A stretch of DNA of 64,000 nt from Leptospiraceae bacterium (GCA_025055765.1 JANWWS010000046.1:123531-187530), one strand, 5' to 3'. Shown: positions 17,110 to 26,530, numbered from the stretch's first letter. Numbers and translations are program-made. The notes: generated by a model from the letters alone, not told the origin.

Positions 17110-18220
17110 GATATTGTCCCTCTTCTATATCAGGAAATTCAAAAGTGGGGGAAAGTCCCGGGAACATCCAATACGACGAAAACTGCGACGAATTTAAGAT
17201 TGAGGGAAAATCGCTGTGGTACCAGGATGGTCCGGCAATTTCCTTTTCCATAACCATGGAAATATATTGCTCAAGACCAGATTCCTGAGTGTTTCCGTTA
17301 AGGATCACCTCCACCCCCGTCTTTAAAGCGTATTTGCGTATGGCCTCATTGGCTGAATTGTGGGGAGCATAAGATTCGGGAGAAATCCCGTTTTCACTTG
17401 AGACCAAAAGTCCTTTGGAAAGGCGTACAACCAGAGAATGATTTCCAAAGGTGTGCCCCGGCGTTTTCACAAGAGCCACTCCCTCCCCTAAAAGGACATC
17501 CCCATCTAGGAGAATGACCTTTTCTTCTGGTACCCCGTCAATACCCCCTGGGCAATACCAATCTCTTTGCGGCGGTAAGAGTCCCTTTGCCGATTCCCAT
17601 TCTTCTTTCATGACAATAAGTTTAGCATTAGGGAAATACGGCTTTTGACGGCCATCACCAAGCCAGCGACGTAGATCCTGGGTGTGCAGATGGTCATAGG
17701 TGATATAATCCACCTCTTCTGGAGAGATACCTAAACGCCGAAGAGCATCTTCTACGGTTGTATAAAATGGGGCAATCACCTGTTGAGCAAGGTCTTTTAA
17801 CAAACGATATTCTTCACCTTCAAGGCCCAAAAGTATACCCCCTGCAAAGCGTTTAAAAAAGCGTGTCTCGGCATTAGCCATGATATCACTGGGGGAAAAA
17901 AGCAGGGTTTTCATGCCAAGCTGGGTTTTGTACTGAATGACAAAAAGCCGATTTGTGATGTGTAATATGGGGCTTACGAGGGTTACCTCGTTAAATACGG
18001 CGAAAAAGCCATAGCGGGTTGGGTAAGGCACCCGCACAAGGGGGATTGACTTAAAGTAAGATACAGGGGCCATGGAAAGCATTTTCTCTCGAAATTTACG
18101 AGCCCTCTTGCGCACCTCTTCAAGTCGCCTCTGTGGGTTTAAAGAAAGCCGAGCCCCCTCGAAATCCTCGAGATACATAATCTCAGGAGCCTTCTCTATC
18201 TGGGTTCGTTCATAAGTCAT
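17093..18220 (-). CDS. Metallo-beta-lactamase-fold hydrolase
   Basis: The 375-residue protein carries the MBL-fold metal-binding elements: DHLHTQDL near residue 177 (HxHxxD-type), TPGHTFGNHSL near residue 255, and a later Asn/His-rich segment (ESYAPHNSANEA). The roughly 100-residue N-terminal part (RKRARKFREKML) is family-specific and unrecognised. Known relatives hydrolyse lactones, thioesters or phosphodiesters, and the substrate here cannot be assigned. It is the first gene of a coupled pair with the GNAT-like gene. No membrane or export signal is seen. Confidence 0.75.
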   Translation of the reverse strand: MTYERTQIEKAPEIMYLEDFEGARLSLNPQRRLEEVRKRARKFREKMLSMAPVSYFKSIPLVRVPYPTRYGFFAVFNEVTLVSPILHITNRLFVIQYKTQLGMKTLLFSPSDIMANAETRFFKRFAGGILLGLEGEEYRLLKDLAQQVIAPFYTTVEDALRRLGISPEEVDYITYDHLHTQDLRRWLGDGRQKPYFPNAKLIVMKEEWESAKGLLPPQRDWYCPGGIDGVPEEKVILLDGDVLLGEGVALVKTPGHTFGNHSLVVRLSKGLLVSSENGISPESYAPHNSANEAIRKYALKTGVEVILNGNTQESGLEQYISMVMEKEIAGPSWYHSDFPSILNSSQFSSYWMFPGLSPTFEFPDIEEGQYRAASK

Positions 18221-18342
18221 ATTTCTTCCATTGCTAATTCCGAGTATTATAAGTGGCTCCTATTTTGTCAGCTCTTTTTTCCCCTTAATTTTTGTTTTCA
18301 AAAAACACCTTTACATGCCAGTCGATACCATTAGCCGCCGAT

Positions 18343-19638
18343 ATGCCCAAGGTTGCCCTTGTGGGACGCCAAAATGTAGGCAAATCCACCCTTTTCAATG
18401 CCATAATTGGCAAAAAGAAGAGCATCGTCTGGGACAGCCCAGGTGTAACCCGAGATCTAATTTCGCAAGAAGTAAGCTGGCAAGGTTTTTGCTTTACCCT
18501 CACTGATTTTCCTGGTTTTGAACAGGTAAACGCCTTAGATGAAATAACTAGACTTGCTGTTACTAAGGCATTTGCAAGACTTGAAGAATACCATCTGCTT
18601 TTGTGGGTTGTCTTTCGCCATGGCCTTAGCCCCTATGAAGAAAATTTGGCAAGCCACCTGCGCAAGCTCGGCAAACCCACTTGGCTCGTTGTCAATGGCC
18701 TCGATGACCCTCAATTAGAAAACGAAGCCTATAATTTTTACCGACTGGGTTTTGAGAAAACCTTTTTCGTCTCTGCTTTGAACCGAAGAGGGCTAAAAAA
18801 ACTAAAAGATGAAATTGTAGCCTTTTTCGCAAGTGGACAATCCCCGCGTATATCCGATAAGGCTGAACTATCCCTTGCTATAGTTGGCAAACCCAACAGC
18901 GGAAAAAGTACCTATTTTAACCTACTTTTGAGAAAAGAATTATCTTTGGTGAGCCCCATACCTGGTACCACTCGAGACAGCCATGGCGAAATTTACCAGT
19001 TTTATGGCAAAAAACTCCTAATCACGGATACCGCAGGTCTTAGAAAAAAAAACCGAGTAGGTGATATAATAGAAAAACTCAGTATATCCCAAACCCTAGC
19101 AGCCATTCGAGATGCCGATATTGTGCTCTTGCTGGTGGATGCCACCGAGGGCATTGACCAGCAAGTCAAAAAGATTTTCCACCTGTTAGAGAAGGAAAAT
19201 AAACCCGTCATTCTCGTCTTAAATAAGCAAGACCTAATTGGCCAAGAAGCTCGGAATAACCTCCTAAAGCAGGTAGAATCTTTACAGGAACTTTTTTGGA
19301 AATTCCCTTATTACTTTATAAGTGCGCTAACGGGAAAAAACGCCGTTAGGCCCATTTCTGAGGCGTTCCGACTTAAGGAGCGCTTGGAGCTTGAAATAAC
19401 CACGTCTCAACTGAACAGGATTTTAGAGGATTTAAAAAAAAACCCAATCATAGAAACACAGCAAGTTAAAGTTCATTACATTACCAAAATAGCAGGCAAA
19501 AGACACTACATACTCTTTGGTAACAAAAAGAGTGTAAGCCCCGCTGTGTACCGCTACCTTTTAAAAGAGTTGAGAAAGAGAACCTATGGTGAGGAAATAC
19601 CCCTTATTTTAGAGATCCGCGATAAAATAAGGGACTAA
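18343..19638 (+). CDS. der: Ribosome-biogenesis GTPase Der (EngA)
   Basis: Der is a double-GTPase that acts in 50S subunit maturation. Two G domains are clear: the first with GRQNVGKST at residues 8-16 and DSPGVTRD, the second from about residue 180 with GKPNSGKST, GTTRD, DTAGLRKK and NKQD. A C-terminal KH-like domain follows (VHYITKIAGKRHYILFGNK). The total of 431 residues is normal. The frame is open from 18292, but the family begins just before the first P-loop, so I use ATG 18343. It is convergent with the next gene at a 13-nt gap. Confidence in the function is high. Confidence 0.94.
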   Translation: MPKVALVGRQNVGKSTLFNAIIGKKKSIVWDSPGVTRDLISQEVSWQGFCFTLTDFPGFEQVNALDEITRLAVTKAFARLEEYHLLLWVVFRHGLSPYEENLASHLRKLGKPTWLVVNGLDDPQLENEAYNFYRLGFEKTFFVSALNRRGLKKLKDEIVAFFASGQSPRISDKAELSLAIVGKPNSGKSTYFNLLLRKELSLVSPIPGTTRDSHGEIYQFYGKKLLITDTAGLRKKNRVGDIIEKLSISQTLAAIRDADIVLLLVDATEGIDQQVKKIFHLLEKENKPVILVLNKQDLIGQEARNNLLKQVESLQELFWKFPYYFISALTGKNAVRPISEAFRLKERLELEITTSQLNRILEDLKKNPIIETQQVKVHYITKIAGKRHYILFGNKKSVSPAVYRYLLKELRKRTYGEEIPLILEIRDKIRD

Positions 19639-19651
19639 CCAAAATCGGCAT

Positions 19652-20500
19652 CTATGGCAAACGAGAGCTGTCTTTTTCCATAAAAATAAAAAGAGCTTTT
19701 TCTTCTTCGCTTTGCTTTAAAAATTGAGCCATATAAGATGTCAGAGCATAGATGAGCCGATTTCGCCCATAGCCCTCATAAAAAGATTTTTCCCTGTCTT
19801 GTGCTTTCTTGTTTAAATTATGCTCGAGGTGCTCTAAAAGCTTCGGTATATGACGTAAGGGTAGACTAAACGCACCATGCTTTTCATAATAATCTAGTGA
19901 CAAAGCAAGCTTTCGTAGACAGGCAAAGCGATAGTAGTCATAGAGATAATCCCGCAAGAGTAAATACATTTCTACGGGAGACAGCAGAGTTCGGCAAAAT
20001 TCTTTTAACGGCGTTAAAAGATCATGCATCGAGTTAGCCTGGGAAAAATCCTTAACAAGACACAAACTAAAGCGGCGGTTAGAGAAAGCTATTTGGCGTA
20101 AAGAAACCAAGAACTCGTGGAGCCTGCCATGTCTTGCAGCCGGATGGGAAAGATCTTGATCCCAAAGGATAACATCGTAATTTTTTTCTTCCAGAGCAGA
20201 CAATGAATCAAGAATCGCGACCGGTAAGTTGTAAATTTCGAAAAGAGCTTGGTAAAGCTTTTGCCATCTCGGGCTAAAAAAAGCAAGGCCAATTTGGGCA
20301 GCAAGATCCTGCGGCCAGATTAGCTCAATTTCCGCTAGCTGCAGGGCATATCTTGCGTAAAAGGAAAATGGTATGACAAAAGAAAATCCATGTTCATAAA
20401 AAATAGGCATAAGGGAGGAAAGCAATTCATCCCGAGTGATGACAAGAGTTCGAACCGAAAGATGTTCCCGTAAATGAGCTTCATGGCTTATTATATGCAT
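19652..20500 (-). CDS. Hypothetical protein, possibly receiver-like N-terminus
   Basis: No family is recognised. The frame is open from 20593 (313 residues), with ATGs at 20593, 20572 and 20500. I prefer 20500 (282 residues) because the 5' part overlaps the divergent gene, and a TATAAT sequence on this strand at 20548-20543 would then lie upstream. The N-terminal half alternates short beta and alpha segments (TLVITRDELL, YDVILWDQDLSHP), which is reminiscent of a degenerate response-regulator receiver. The C-terminal half is helical and basic (LEHLEHNLNKKAQDREKSF). No DNA-binding domain is evident. Confidence 0.55.
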   Translation of the reverse strand: MHIISHEAHLREHLSVRTLVITRDELLSSLMPIFYEHGFSFVIPFSFYARYALQLAEIELIWPQDLAAQIGLAFFSPRWQKLYQALFEIYNLPVAILDSLSALEEKNYDVILWDQDLSHPAARHGRLHEFLVSLRQIAFSNRRFSLCLVKDFSQANSMHDLLTPLKEFCRTLLSPVEMYLLLRDYLYDYYRFACLRKLALSLDYYEKHGAFSLPLRHIPKLLEHLEHNLNKKAQDREKSFYEGYGRNRLIYALTSYMAQFLKQSEEEKALFIFMEKDSSRLP

Positions 20501-20523
20501 AGGCAGCGATATCTCAAAGGAGA

Positions 20524-22530
20524 ATGCTTTTGACTCCTCTATATTATAAAAGACAAATTTTTCAAAATAACCCATGCGACATAATACGCTCATGGGTCAC
20601 ACAAAGGGTCTGTCAACAATTTCTTGACTGGCTAAAATCTTCTCTCGGTTTTTTGCAAGTGCGATCCTTACTCTACTTTTTTTCCCTAGAGTTTTTTATC
20701 ACAAGTTATTACCGAGTCGAAAAGCTTCGAATTTTAAGTGAAAAGGTAGAGCAAGATACTTTCTCTTTTGGTCAATACCTTTTCCGCACAGCCTGGCAAG
20801 ATTTAGGAACAAGCCTGCTCCTTGCTCTAGTACCTTTTCTTTTATACCAAGGCAGGCGTTTTTGGGGTAGGTATGGTTTTTATTTTTTCTTTTTTAGTTA
20901 CGAGTTAATTATTTTGGCCTATTACGCCTCCGCCTTGTCCGTTTTTAAGCTTTATGAGAGCCTCTTTGAGCTAAAGTTTTTGCGCAACATTTCCTCTATT
21001 ATACAAGAGCTTATTTTCTCTATTTGGGCTGAGTTGGATATTCGCCTCTTTCACTTTTTTGCTATAGGCCTTGCCACAAGTTATCTGACTATTGTCTTTT
21101 ACCAAAAAAATATGAAACGAAGCCAAGCTCTACTTGCTCTTAGTTTTCTACTGACAAGCCTACCCCAGGGTTTTGCGCATCCAAGAAAGAATATGTCTTT
21201 TGATCCAGTCATATTTAAAAACCCTCTTTGGACTGCTTTTTTTGAGAGCGAACATGAGCCAAATTACTGGCCCAAAGTATCTTCTGGGCAGGCCAAACTT
21301 AGCTCACAAGAAATCCATCCGGCCATATACTTACCGAAAAAAAAATATAACATTGTGTTTTATTTTTTTGAATCTTTACCTGCCAAATATATCGGATATC
21401 GCTACGAGGGCCGAGAGGTAACACCGCAGTGGAATCGGCTAATAAAAAATTCGCTCTATTTTCGCCGCCACTATGCTAATTTTCCGCTCTCAATTAATAG
21501 TTTTTTTAATGTCTTTTGCTCCCTGCCTGCCCTGCCCGATGGACGCTGGCTAAGCCTCGTAAAACCGGATTTTCCCCATCCCTGCGCTTGTGAGCTATTG
21601 GCTCAGGCAGGCTATAAGACTGCCATCCTCCATGCGGGAGATCCTGACTATGCAGGGCAGAGGCGTTTTTACAAATACCATGGAGCCGATATTATTTTAG
21701 ACAACGACCAAGTAAAAAATAGTCGGTTTGACAAAAACATCTTGCCCTGGGGAGCCGCTGATGAGCGCTCGCTCGTGGAAAAATCGCTCGAGATAGCTAA
21801 AAAACTAGGGGAACCCTTTTTCCTTACCTTATTCCCCTTTAACCCTCATCACCCCTATAGTGTACCTACGGACTTTCCCAAGTTTATAGAAGCTGTTTGG
21901 GAAAAGCTACCCTACCGGAAAAAAATATTTTTATCCTATCTCAACTCTCTCCATTTTGCCGACTTTGCCTTAGGCGAGCTTGTAAGACGCTTTGAAGAGG
22001 AAAACCTCGCCCAAGATACCCTTTTCTTTATTTTTGCTGACCATGGAGAAGCTTTTTATGAGCACCCTGGTAATTTTAACCATCCCTATTATCTATACGA
22101 GGAAAATATACATGTGCCGTTTCTCATCTACAATAAAACGCTTTTCCCCAAAACGAGATTTGTAGACCAAATCACAAGCCACCTCGATATTTTACCTACT
22201 CTTTTGGACCTACTCTCCCTTGCGGCCCCCACTCATCTGTGGGGAAAATCCATTTTGCGTGGAGGCCCTAACCCAATTCTTTTCTTGCAGACCTTTTGGG
22301 AAAAGGAATGGATGGGAATTCTTGTGGGAAACCACAAATATCTCTTCCGTCCTTGGGATAAGCGACGAGAACTCTATGACATCCTGAGAGATCCTGAAGA
22401 AAAAATTAATTTAATCCAGGATGTGCCAGAACTTGCCTCCGTTTACCACCAAATTATGCTCCAAGAAAAACAAAAAAGGGTGGATTTTTTTTCGCCTTGG
22501 ATTTCTCTATTGGGGCAAGAACAATTCTAA
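20524..22530 (+). CDS. Alkaline-phosphatase-fold sulfatase / phosphotransferase, membrane-bound
   Basis: The 668-residue protein has about five N-terminal membrane helices to residue 215 and an extracytoplasmic catalytic domain of the LtaS/EptA-like sulfatase superfamily. Landmarks are the nucleophile region FPLSINSFFNVFCSLP (Ser/Thr expected), FPFNPHHPY, FIFADHGEAFYEHPGNFNHP (metal-binding Asp-His and a further His) and a late DILPTLLDLL. Relatives move phosphoglycerol or phosphoethanolamine onto envelope glycans, or hydrolyse sulfate esters; I cannot choose. The first ATG overlaps the upstream divergent region, so the true start may be TTG 20653 or GTG 20659. It overlaps the GH3 gene tail to tail by 24 nt. 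Confidence 0.75.
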   Translation: MLLTPLYYKRQIFQNNPCDIIRSWVTQRVCQQFLDWLKSSLGFLQVRSLLYFFSLEFFITSYYRVEKLRILSEKVEQDTFSFGQYLFRTAWQDLGTSLLLALVPFLLYQGRRFWGRYGFYFFFFSYELIILAYYASALSVFKLYESLFELKFLRNISSIIQELIFSIWAELDIRLFHFFAIGLATSYLTIVFYQKNMKRSQALLALSFLLTSLPQGFAHPRKNMSFDPVIFKNPLWTAFFESEHEPNYWPKVSSGQAKLSSQEIHPAIYLPKKKYNIVFYFFESLPAKYIGYRYEGREVTPQWNRLIKNSLYFRRHYANFPLSINSFFNVFCSLPALPDGRWLSLVKPDFPHPCACELLAQAGYKTAILHAGDPDYAGQRRFYKYHGADIILDNDQVKNSRFDKNILPWGAADERSLVEKSLEIAKKLGEPFFLTLFPFNPHHPYSVPTDFPKFIEAVWEKLPYRKKIFLSYLNSLHFADFALGELVRRFEEENLAQDTLFFIFADHGEAFYEHPGNFNHPYYLYEENIHVPFLIYNKTLFPKTRFVDQITSHLDILPTLLDLLSLAAPTHLWGKSILRGGPNPILFLQTFWEKEWMGILVGNHKYLFRPWDKRRELYDILRDPEEKINLIQDVPELASVYHQIMLQEKQKRVDFFSPWISLLGQEQF

Positions 22531-24174
22531 GCTTGGGATCTCACCTTCGCCCCAGAGACAGTGAGCGAGCGAGCGCAGCGACTCGCGATTTGGTGAAAGG
22601 GAAAGTAAAAAAGACATATTTTCTTTTTTAGGAAATTTCAAATAGGGACTGCCATAGTGTAAAATGAAAAATTGTGTTTTTTCATATCTCATGGCCCAAA
22701 AGTAGAGCTTTTCTAAATCTTTTTGGTAAAAACTATCTGCGATAACTATATTTGTCCCACTCTTTAAATCCTGTCCTTTACTTATAAAAAGTGCATCTTT
22801 GCCTAAATAAGCCTCAAGCTCTTGGCGCATTAGGTGGTTTTCCACAGCAACTGTTAAGGGCGAGGGGGGAGAGCTCATACGCCTAAAAGGTCTTCCTAGA
22901 CTGCGGATGGCTCTACTTGCTGCCTCTTGGGGGAGCTGTGGGAAGACATTAAGCCAAGACAGCTTTGTCTTGAGCCGTTTTTTCTCGCGCAACTCTAGAT
23001 AGTCTTTTACATAATCGGGGGCAAAATCAAAAAACATAGACGGGGCATGTCTTAATTTGGTGCGGATTTGCTTTTGAACTGCTTTTGCTACAAGGTCGGG
23101 TTCGATCATCCCCTCTTTTAGGGCTCTCTTAAGTTGTTGGCGCAAGGCATTTGCGTAGCTGCCATAGCTTGTAAGAAGCAAAATATCAATCCCTGCCTTT
23201 ATGGCAGCTTCCGCAACATTTTTTTTCGACGCATAGAGCGATATGGCTTTCATCTCGAGGGCATCGGTAAAGATTAGCCCTGAATAACCAATATCTTGGC
23301 GAAGTTTTTTCCCAATAATCTCACGAGAAATCGTAGCAGGGTTTTCGGCATCTATCTTTGGATAAAGTATATGGGCGCTCATGAGGGCCTCGGCACCACC
23401 CTCAATAGCTCCTAAAAAAGGAATGAGTTCAAAGTTGGTAAGTTCTTCCCAACTTTTGTATACCCTGGGTAGTTCCCAATGACTATCCTGGTAGGTATCC
23501 CCATGACCGGGAAAATGCTTCACGACAGGTAGGGCACCCCCCTGCCTTGCCGAGCGCTCAAAAGGGAGAGCACAACGCAAGACTTGGTCTAGCGAAGAAC
23601 CAAAACTACGCGGACCAATTACGGGATTATATGGATTGCTGTTGATGTCAAGGACTGGAGCAAAGAAAAGATTAATACCAAGCTCCCATAGGGTATACGA
23701 GGTCATAAAGCCTATCGCCTCACAAAGCTTGGGATCACCAATTTGACCAAGGGCTACAGCGGAAGGGAAATCAATTTCATGAAGTACCACTCGCCGAACC
23801 CCCCCACCCTCTTGATCTGTGGAAATAAAATAAGGGATTCCCGTTGATGTGAGAGCATGCTCTTGTAGTTTTTGAGTTAGCGTCTCTATTTCCTCCCGGC
23901 TGCCCAAATTTGCCCCAAATAAAATGAGTCCTCCTGGTTGCCAGTCGTGAAGAATTTTTTCAATCTTAGGACCATAAGCTTTACCTGGTATGGCAATGTG
24001 GAAAAGCTGGGATATCCTCTTCTCTACGGTGAGAGAATTATAGAGTTCGCCTGCCCTTTCTTCTATATAGAACTCAAAGCGTTTTTCTAAAACAAGAGGA
24101 TAAAGCCATAAGTAAATACCAAAAATGGCCAGGACCAGTACGAGAACCCCAAAACTATATTTAAGGTATTTCAT
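22507..24174 (-). CDS. Glycoside hydrolase family 3, NagZ-like, membrane-anchored
   Basis: The 555-residue protein has an N-terminal anchor helix (FGVLVLVLAIFGIYLWLYP) and a GH3 TIM-barrel domain. The NagZ-type catalytic loop KHFPGHGDTYQDSHWELP and the nucleophile Asp in LIFTDALEMKAI point to a beta-N-acetylglucosaminidase active on peptidoglycan fragments. Unlike classical cytoplasmic NagZ, this one is exported and has about 200 extra C-terminal residues (the usual second GH3 domain position). It overlaps the argS end by 14 nt and shares its transcription. The substrate is inferred from the motif. Confidence 0.85.
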   Translation of the reverse strand: MKYLKYSFGVLVLVLAIFGIYLWLYPLVLEKRFEFYIEERAGELYNSLTVEKRISQLFHIAIPGKAYGPKIEKILHDWQPGGLILFGANLGSREEIETLTQKLQEHALTSTGIPYFISTDQEGGGVRRVVLHEIDFPSAVALGQIGDPKLCEAIGFMTSYTLWELGINLFFAPVLDINSNPYNPVIGPRSFGSSLDQVLRCALPFERSARQGGALPVVKHFPGHGDTYQDSHWELPRVYKSWEELTNFELIPFLGAIEGGAEALMSAHILYPKIDAENPATISREIIGKKLRQDIGYSGLIFTDALEMKAISLYASKKNVAEAAIKAGIDILLLTSYGSYANALRQQLKRALKEGMIEPDLVAKAVQKQIRTKLRHAPSMFFDFAPDYVKDYLELREKKRLKTKLSWLNVFPQLPQEAASRAIRSLGRPFRRMSSPPSPLTVAVENHLMRQELEAYLGKDALFISKGQDLKSGTNIVIADSFYQKDLEKLYFWAMRYEKTQFFILHYGSPYLKFPKKENMSFLLSLSPNRESLRSLAHCLWGEGEIPSLELFLPQ

Positions 24175-25921
24175 CTTCGCGATGCATAGCTCTTGGAGCA
24201 GAAATACCCAACAAAAAGAGTCCTTTTTCTAAGGCAAGGGCAACTAACTTTATCAAAGAAAGCAAGGCCTCTCCTTCTTGAGGTTTTTCCCGGTAGAGTC
24301 CCAAAACATTGTTTTCTTGCTTTAAAGAGTAAAATTGAGAAAAGTAATGGGCCGTTTCATAAAGCCAAACTGCTAGGGATTGAAGCTCGTAGTTACGGGC
24401 TATATCCTGTATTTCTTCCGCTAGGCGTAATACGTAGAAAAGCAATTCTTTGCGAAAATGACCTTCAAGATAACTCTCTTTTCCTCGAAAGTCTATGGGG
24501 AATTCGTCAAAATTAAGCCCTGCCTGACGGAAAATAGAATGGATACGAGCATGGGCATATTGGATATAATACACAGGATTGCGCTCACTTTGGGTCGTGG
24601 CAAGTTCTAAATCAAAATCGAGGTGATTTGACGCCCCCCGCATGACAAAAAAATAGCGGCATACATCCACAGGTATACGGTTTAGGAGGTCGCGCATGGT
24701 TTGGAATTTTCCCAATCTCTTGCTCATGACTACGGTTTTTCCACCCTCTATTAAATTTACTTGTTGCACAATAAGCACAGAAAATCGCTCGGGGTTATCC
24801 TGTAAGAAGCCAAGGGCCGAAAGAGCCGACCTCATGCGCGCAATATAACCATGGTGATCAGGGCCCCAGAGATTTAAGATTTTGTCAAAGCCTCGTTCGA
24901 TTTTTTTGCGATGGTAAGCAATATCCGCTAAAAAGTACGTAGGTCGCCCATCAGAGCGGATAACTACACGGTCTTTGTCATCCCCCTTTTCCGAACTTAA
25001 AAGAAACCAGGCCCCATCTTTTTCGTAAACCTGACCATTTGCTTTTAGAAACTGAAATGTCTCATTTACTGCCTGAGGATGTAGACTTGATTCGTAAAAA
25101 AAATTATCAAATTCGACCCTAAAGTCCTTTAGGTCTTGCCTTTGGTTTGCTACAATATATTGCATGGCAGGCAACGCAAAGGCCATGGCATGCTCGCAAG
25201 CCCACTCAAAAAAAGCTTTTTCTTCTTTTGGAAATTCGGGGAGTTTAAGCTCAGCGGAAATTTTTTTTACTATATCTTTTAAATATTCACCTTGATAGGC
25301 GTTTTCAGGCAGAGGCAAGCCCAAACCCAAGGCTTCCGCATAGCGGTATGCCAGAGAAATACCAAGCCAATAAACTTGATTGCCGTAATCATTTACATAA
25401 TACTCCCGATACACTTGGTAACCAGCCACCGCCAAAATACGACACAGGCTATCTCCAAAGGCAGCTGCTCTTGCCGAGACAATATTTAAGGGGCCCGTGG
25501 GATTTGCCGAGACAAACTCAACAATGATTTTTCCCCTCGGGCGCATGAGGCGTTTTAAATATTCTTCCAATCCATTACTATGATGAGGAAAGATAGCCGA
25601 GGCAATGTTACTTTTTAGGGTAAAGTTGATAAAGGCAGGGGGGGCTAACTCAATTTTCTCCACGTAAGGCATAAGTTCGTCATCGTCTCTTAAAGTTTGG
25701 ACAAGGCCATGGGCTAGTTCTTGGGGTTTCTTGTCAAAAAAACGACTTAGCTGCATGGCAAGGGGTGAGGCATACTGCCCTAAAGAAAAATTAGGGGGAT
25801 AATCAATGCGTATAGAATAGTTAGAAAGCCTCACGCCCTCTTTTTGGCAGAGAATATCCAGCGAGCGCTTTAACCTAAGAGAAAGCCAGTCGCGGATCGT
25901 TTCATCCTTAAGCATGGGCAA
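24161..25921 (-). CDS. argS: Arginyl-tRNA synthetase
   Basis: The 586-residue class I synthetase charges tRNA-Arg. The first domain (about 1-110) is the ArgRS N-terminal additional domain. The catalytic domain begins with VEFVSANPTGPLNIVSAR, where the HIGH signature is replaced by N-I-V-S. REYYVNDYGNQVY, LWGPDHHGY and the KMSKS-like VVMSKRLGKF follow. The C-terminal anticodon-binding DALR domain is seen at AHARIHSIFR onward. The HIGH variant occurs in some bacterial ArgRS, so function is expected to be intact. The ATG at 25921 has a second in-frame ATG two codons later. Confidence 0.93.
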   Translation of the reverse strand: MPMLKDETIRDWLSLRLKRSLDILCQKEGVRLSNYSIRIDYPPNFSLGQYASPLAMQLSRFFDKKPQELAHGLVQTLRDDDELMPYVEKIELAPPAFINFTLKSNIASAIFPHHSNGLEEYLKRLMRPRGKIIVEFVSANPTGPLNIVSARAAAFGDSLCRILAVAGYQVYREYYVNDYGNQVYWLGISLAYRYAEALGLGLPLPENAYQGEYLKDIVKKISAELKLPEFPKEEKAFFEWACEHAMAFALPAMQYIVANQRQDLKDFRVEFDNFFYESSLHPQAVNETFQFLKANGQVYEKDGAWFLLSSEKGDDKDRVVIRSDGRPTYFLADIAYHRKKIERGFDKILNLWGPDHHGYIARMRSALSALGFLQDNPERFSVLIVQQVNLIEGGKTVVMSKRLGKFQTMRDLLNRIPVDVCRYFFVMRGASNHLDFDLELATTQSERNPVYYIQYAHARIHSIFRQAGLNFDEFPIDFRGKESYLEGHFRKELLFYVLRLAEEIQDIARNYELQSLAVWLYETAHYFSQFYSLKQENNVLGLYREKPQEGEALLSLIKLVALALEKGLFLLGISAPRAMHREDEIP

Positions 25922-25954
25922 GCCTGAATTTAGTTATAGAGCAGTTTGTCAAGC

Positions 25955-25978
25955 TTGGGGCTTGATGGTGAGCCCCAA
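25955..25978. other. Perfect 8-bp inverted repeat upstream of argS
   Basis: TTGGGGCT at 25955-25962 and AGCCCCAA at 25971-25978 form a perfect 8-bp stem with an 8-nt loop, 34 nt before the argS start and between hicB and argS. It may be a terminator for the upstream gene (the stem lacks a T tract on either strand) or an operator or attenuator. The rest of 25979-26194 holds no gene I can support. Confidence 0.45.
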
Positions 25979-26194
25979 AGACTCTTCAGGCACTAATTAA
26001 GCATCTTGGGTACTTAAGGCACCTCTCATCTAGTCCCCAAGCCGTCGAATGTCGGCTTGTCGATTTTCAAGCATTTCTCCTTTAGCTTTGGTTTGTGGAT
26101 TTTAACTAGCCAAATACTAAATGGCCATAGAGAGACTTTTGGGCCTAGTCATTTTGCCAAAACCTACAAGAAAATACTAGGTCTCTAGAGTGTC

Positions 26195-26431
26195 TCAATG
26201 ATGGTATTGGTTTTCGTTTGGCCATAGGCGGTTCAGATTTAGCGAGGCAAGGAGTTCTTTGGCATCAATCTTATAGCCAAGCTGGGAGGCTGTCTCTGCA
26301 TAAAAGACAATGACTTTTTTTAAACGCTCTACTGCCTGCTGAGGGCTTTGGCCAAAGGTAAATACATCTAATTCAGGGCAGCTAGCAACATACTCGCCAT
26401 CTTTTGGCCAAACTTTAATGGATAAGTCCAT
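26195..26431 (-). CDS. Solitary HicB-like (UPF0150) protein
   Basis: The 78-residue protein matches the HicB/UPF0150 partial RNase H-like fold (IKVWPKDGEYVASCPELDV, QAVERLKKVIVFY). Full HicB antitoxins add a DNA-binding tail, which is absent here. A HicA toxin gene of about 60 codons would be expected next to it, but I found none in the 270 nt downstream or the 99 nt upstream. It is either a solitary family member or the remainder of a degraded toxin-antitoxin pair. The gene is divergent from the aroA-cmk fusion. Confidence 0.7.
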   Translation of the reverse strand: MDLSIKVWPKDGEYVASCPELDVFTFGQSPQQAVERLKKVIVFYAETASQLGYKIDAKELLASLNLNRLWPNENQYHH

Positions 26432-26460
26432 GTTTTTTTCTCGGTCTAGATGAGAGGATT

Positions 26461-26488
26461 TTGAACTATTATTTCCAGTAAGTATTTT
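26461..26488 (+). promoter_or_regulatory. Candidate promoter for aroA-cmk/rpsA
   Basis: TTGAAC at 26461-26466 and TATTTT at 26483-26488 are separated by 16 nt and lie 42 nt upstream of the GTG start. A near-repeat of AAGTATTTTATA follows directly. The match is moderate. Confidence 0.4.
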
Positions 26489-26530
26489 ATAAGTATTTTA
26501 CAAGAGAAAGCCTCTTTTTAGCCTAACCTA

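Noticed and set aside
25979..26194. A HicA toxin gene downstream of hicB
   Set aside because: All three minus frames are broken by stops and lack the HicA GSH motif. A weak stem (AAGCCG/CGGCTT) near 26040 has no T tract.
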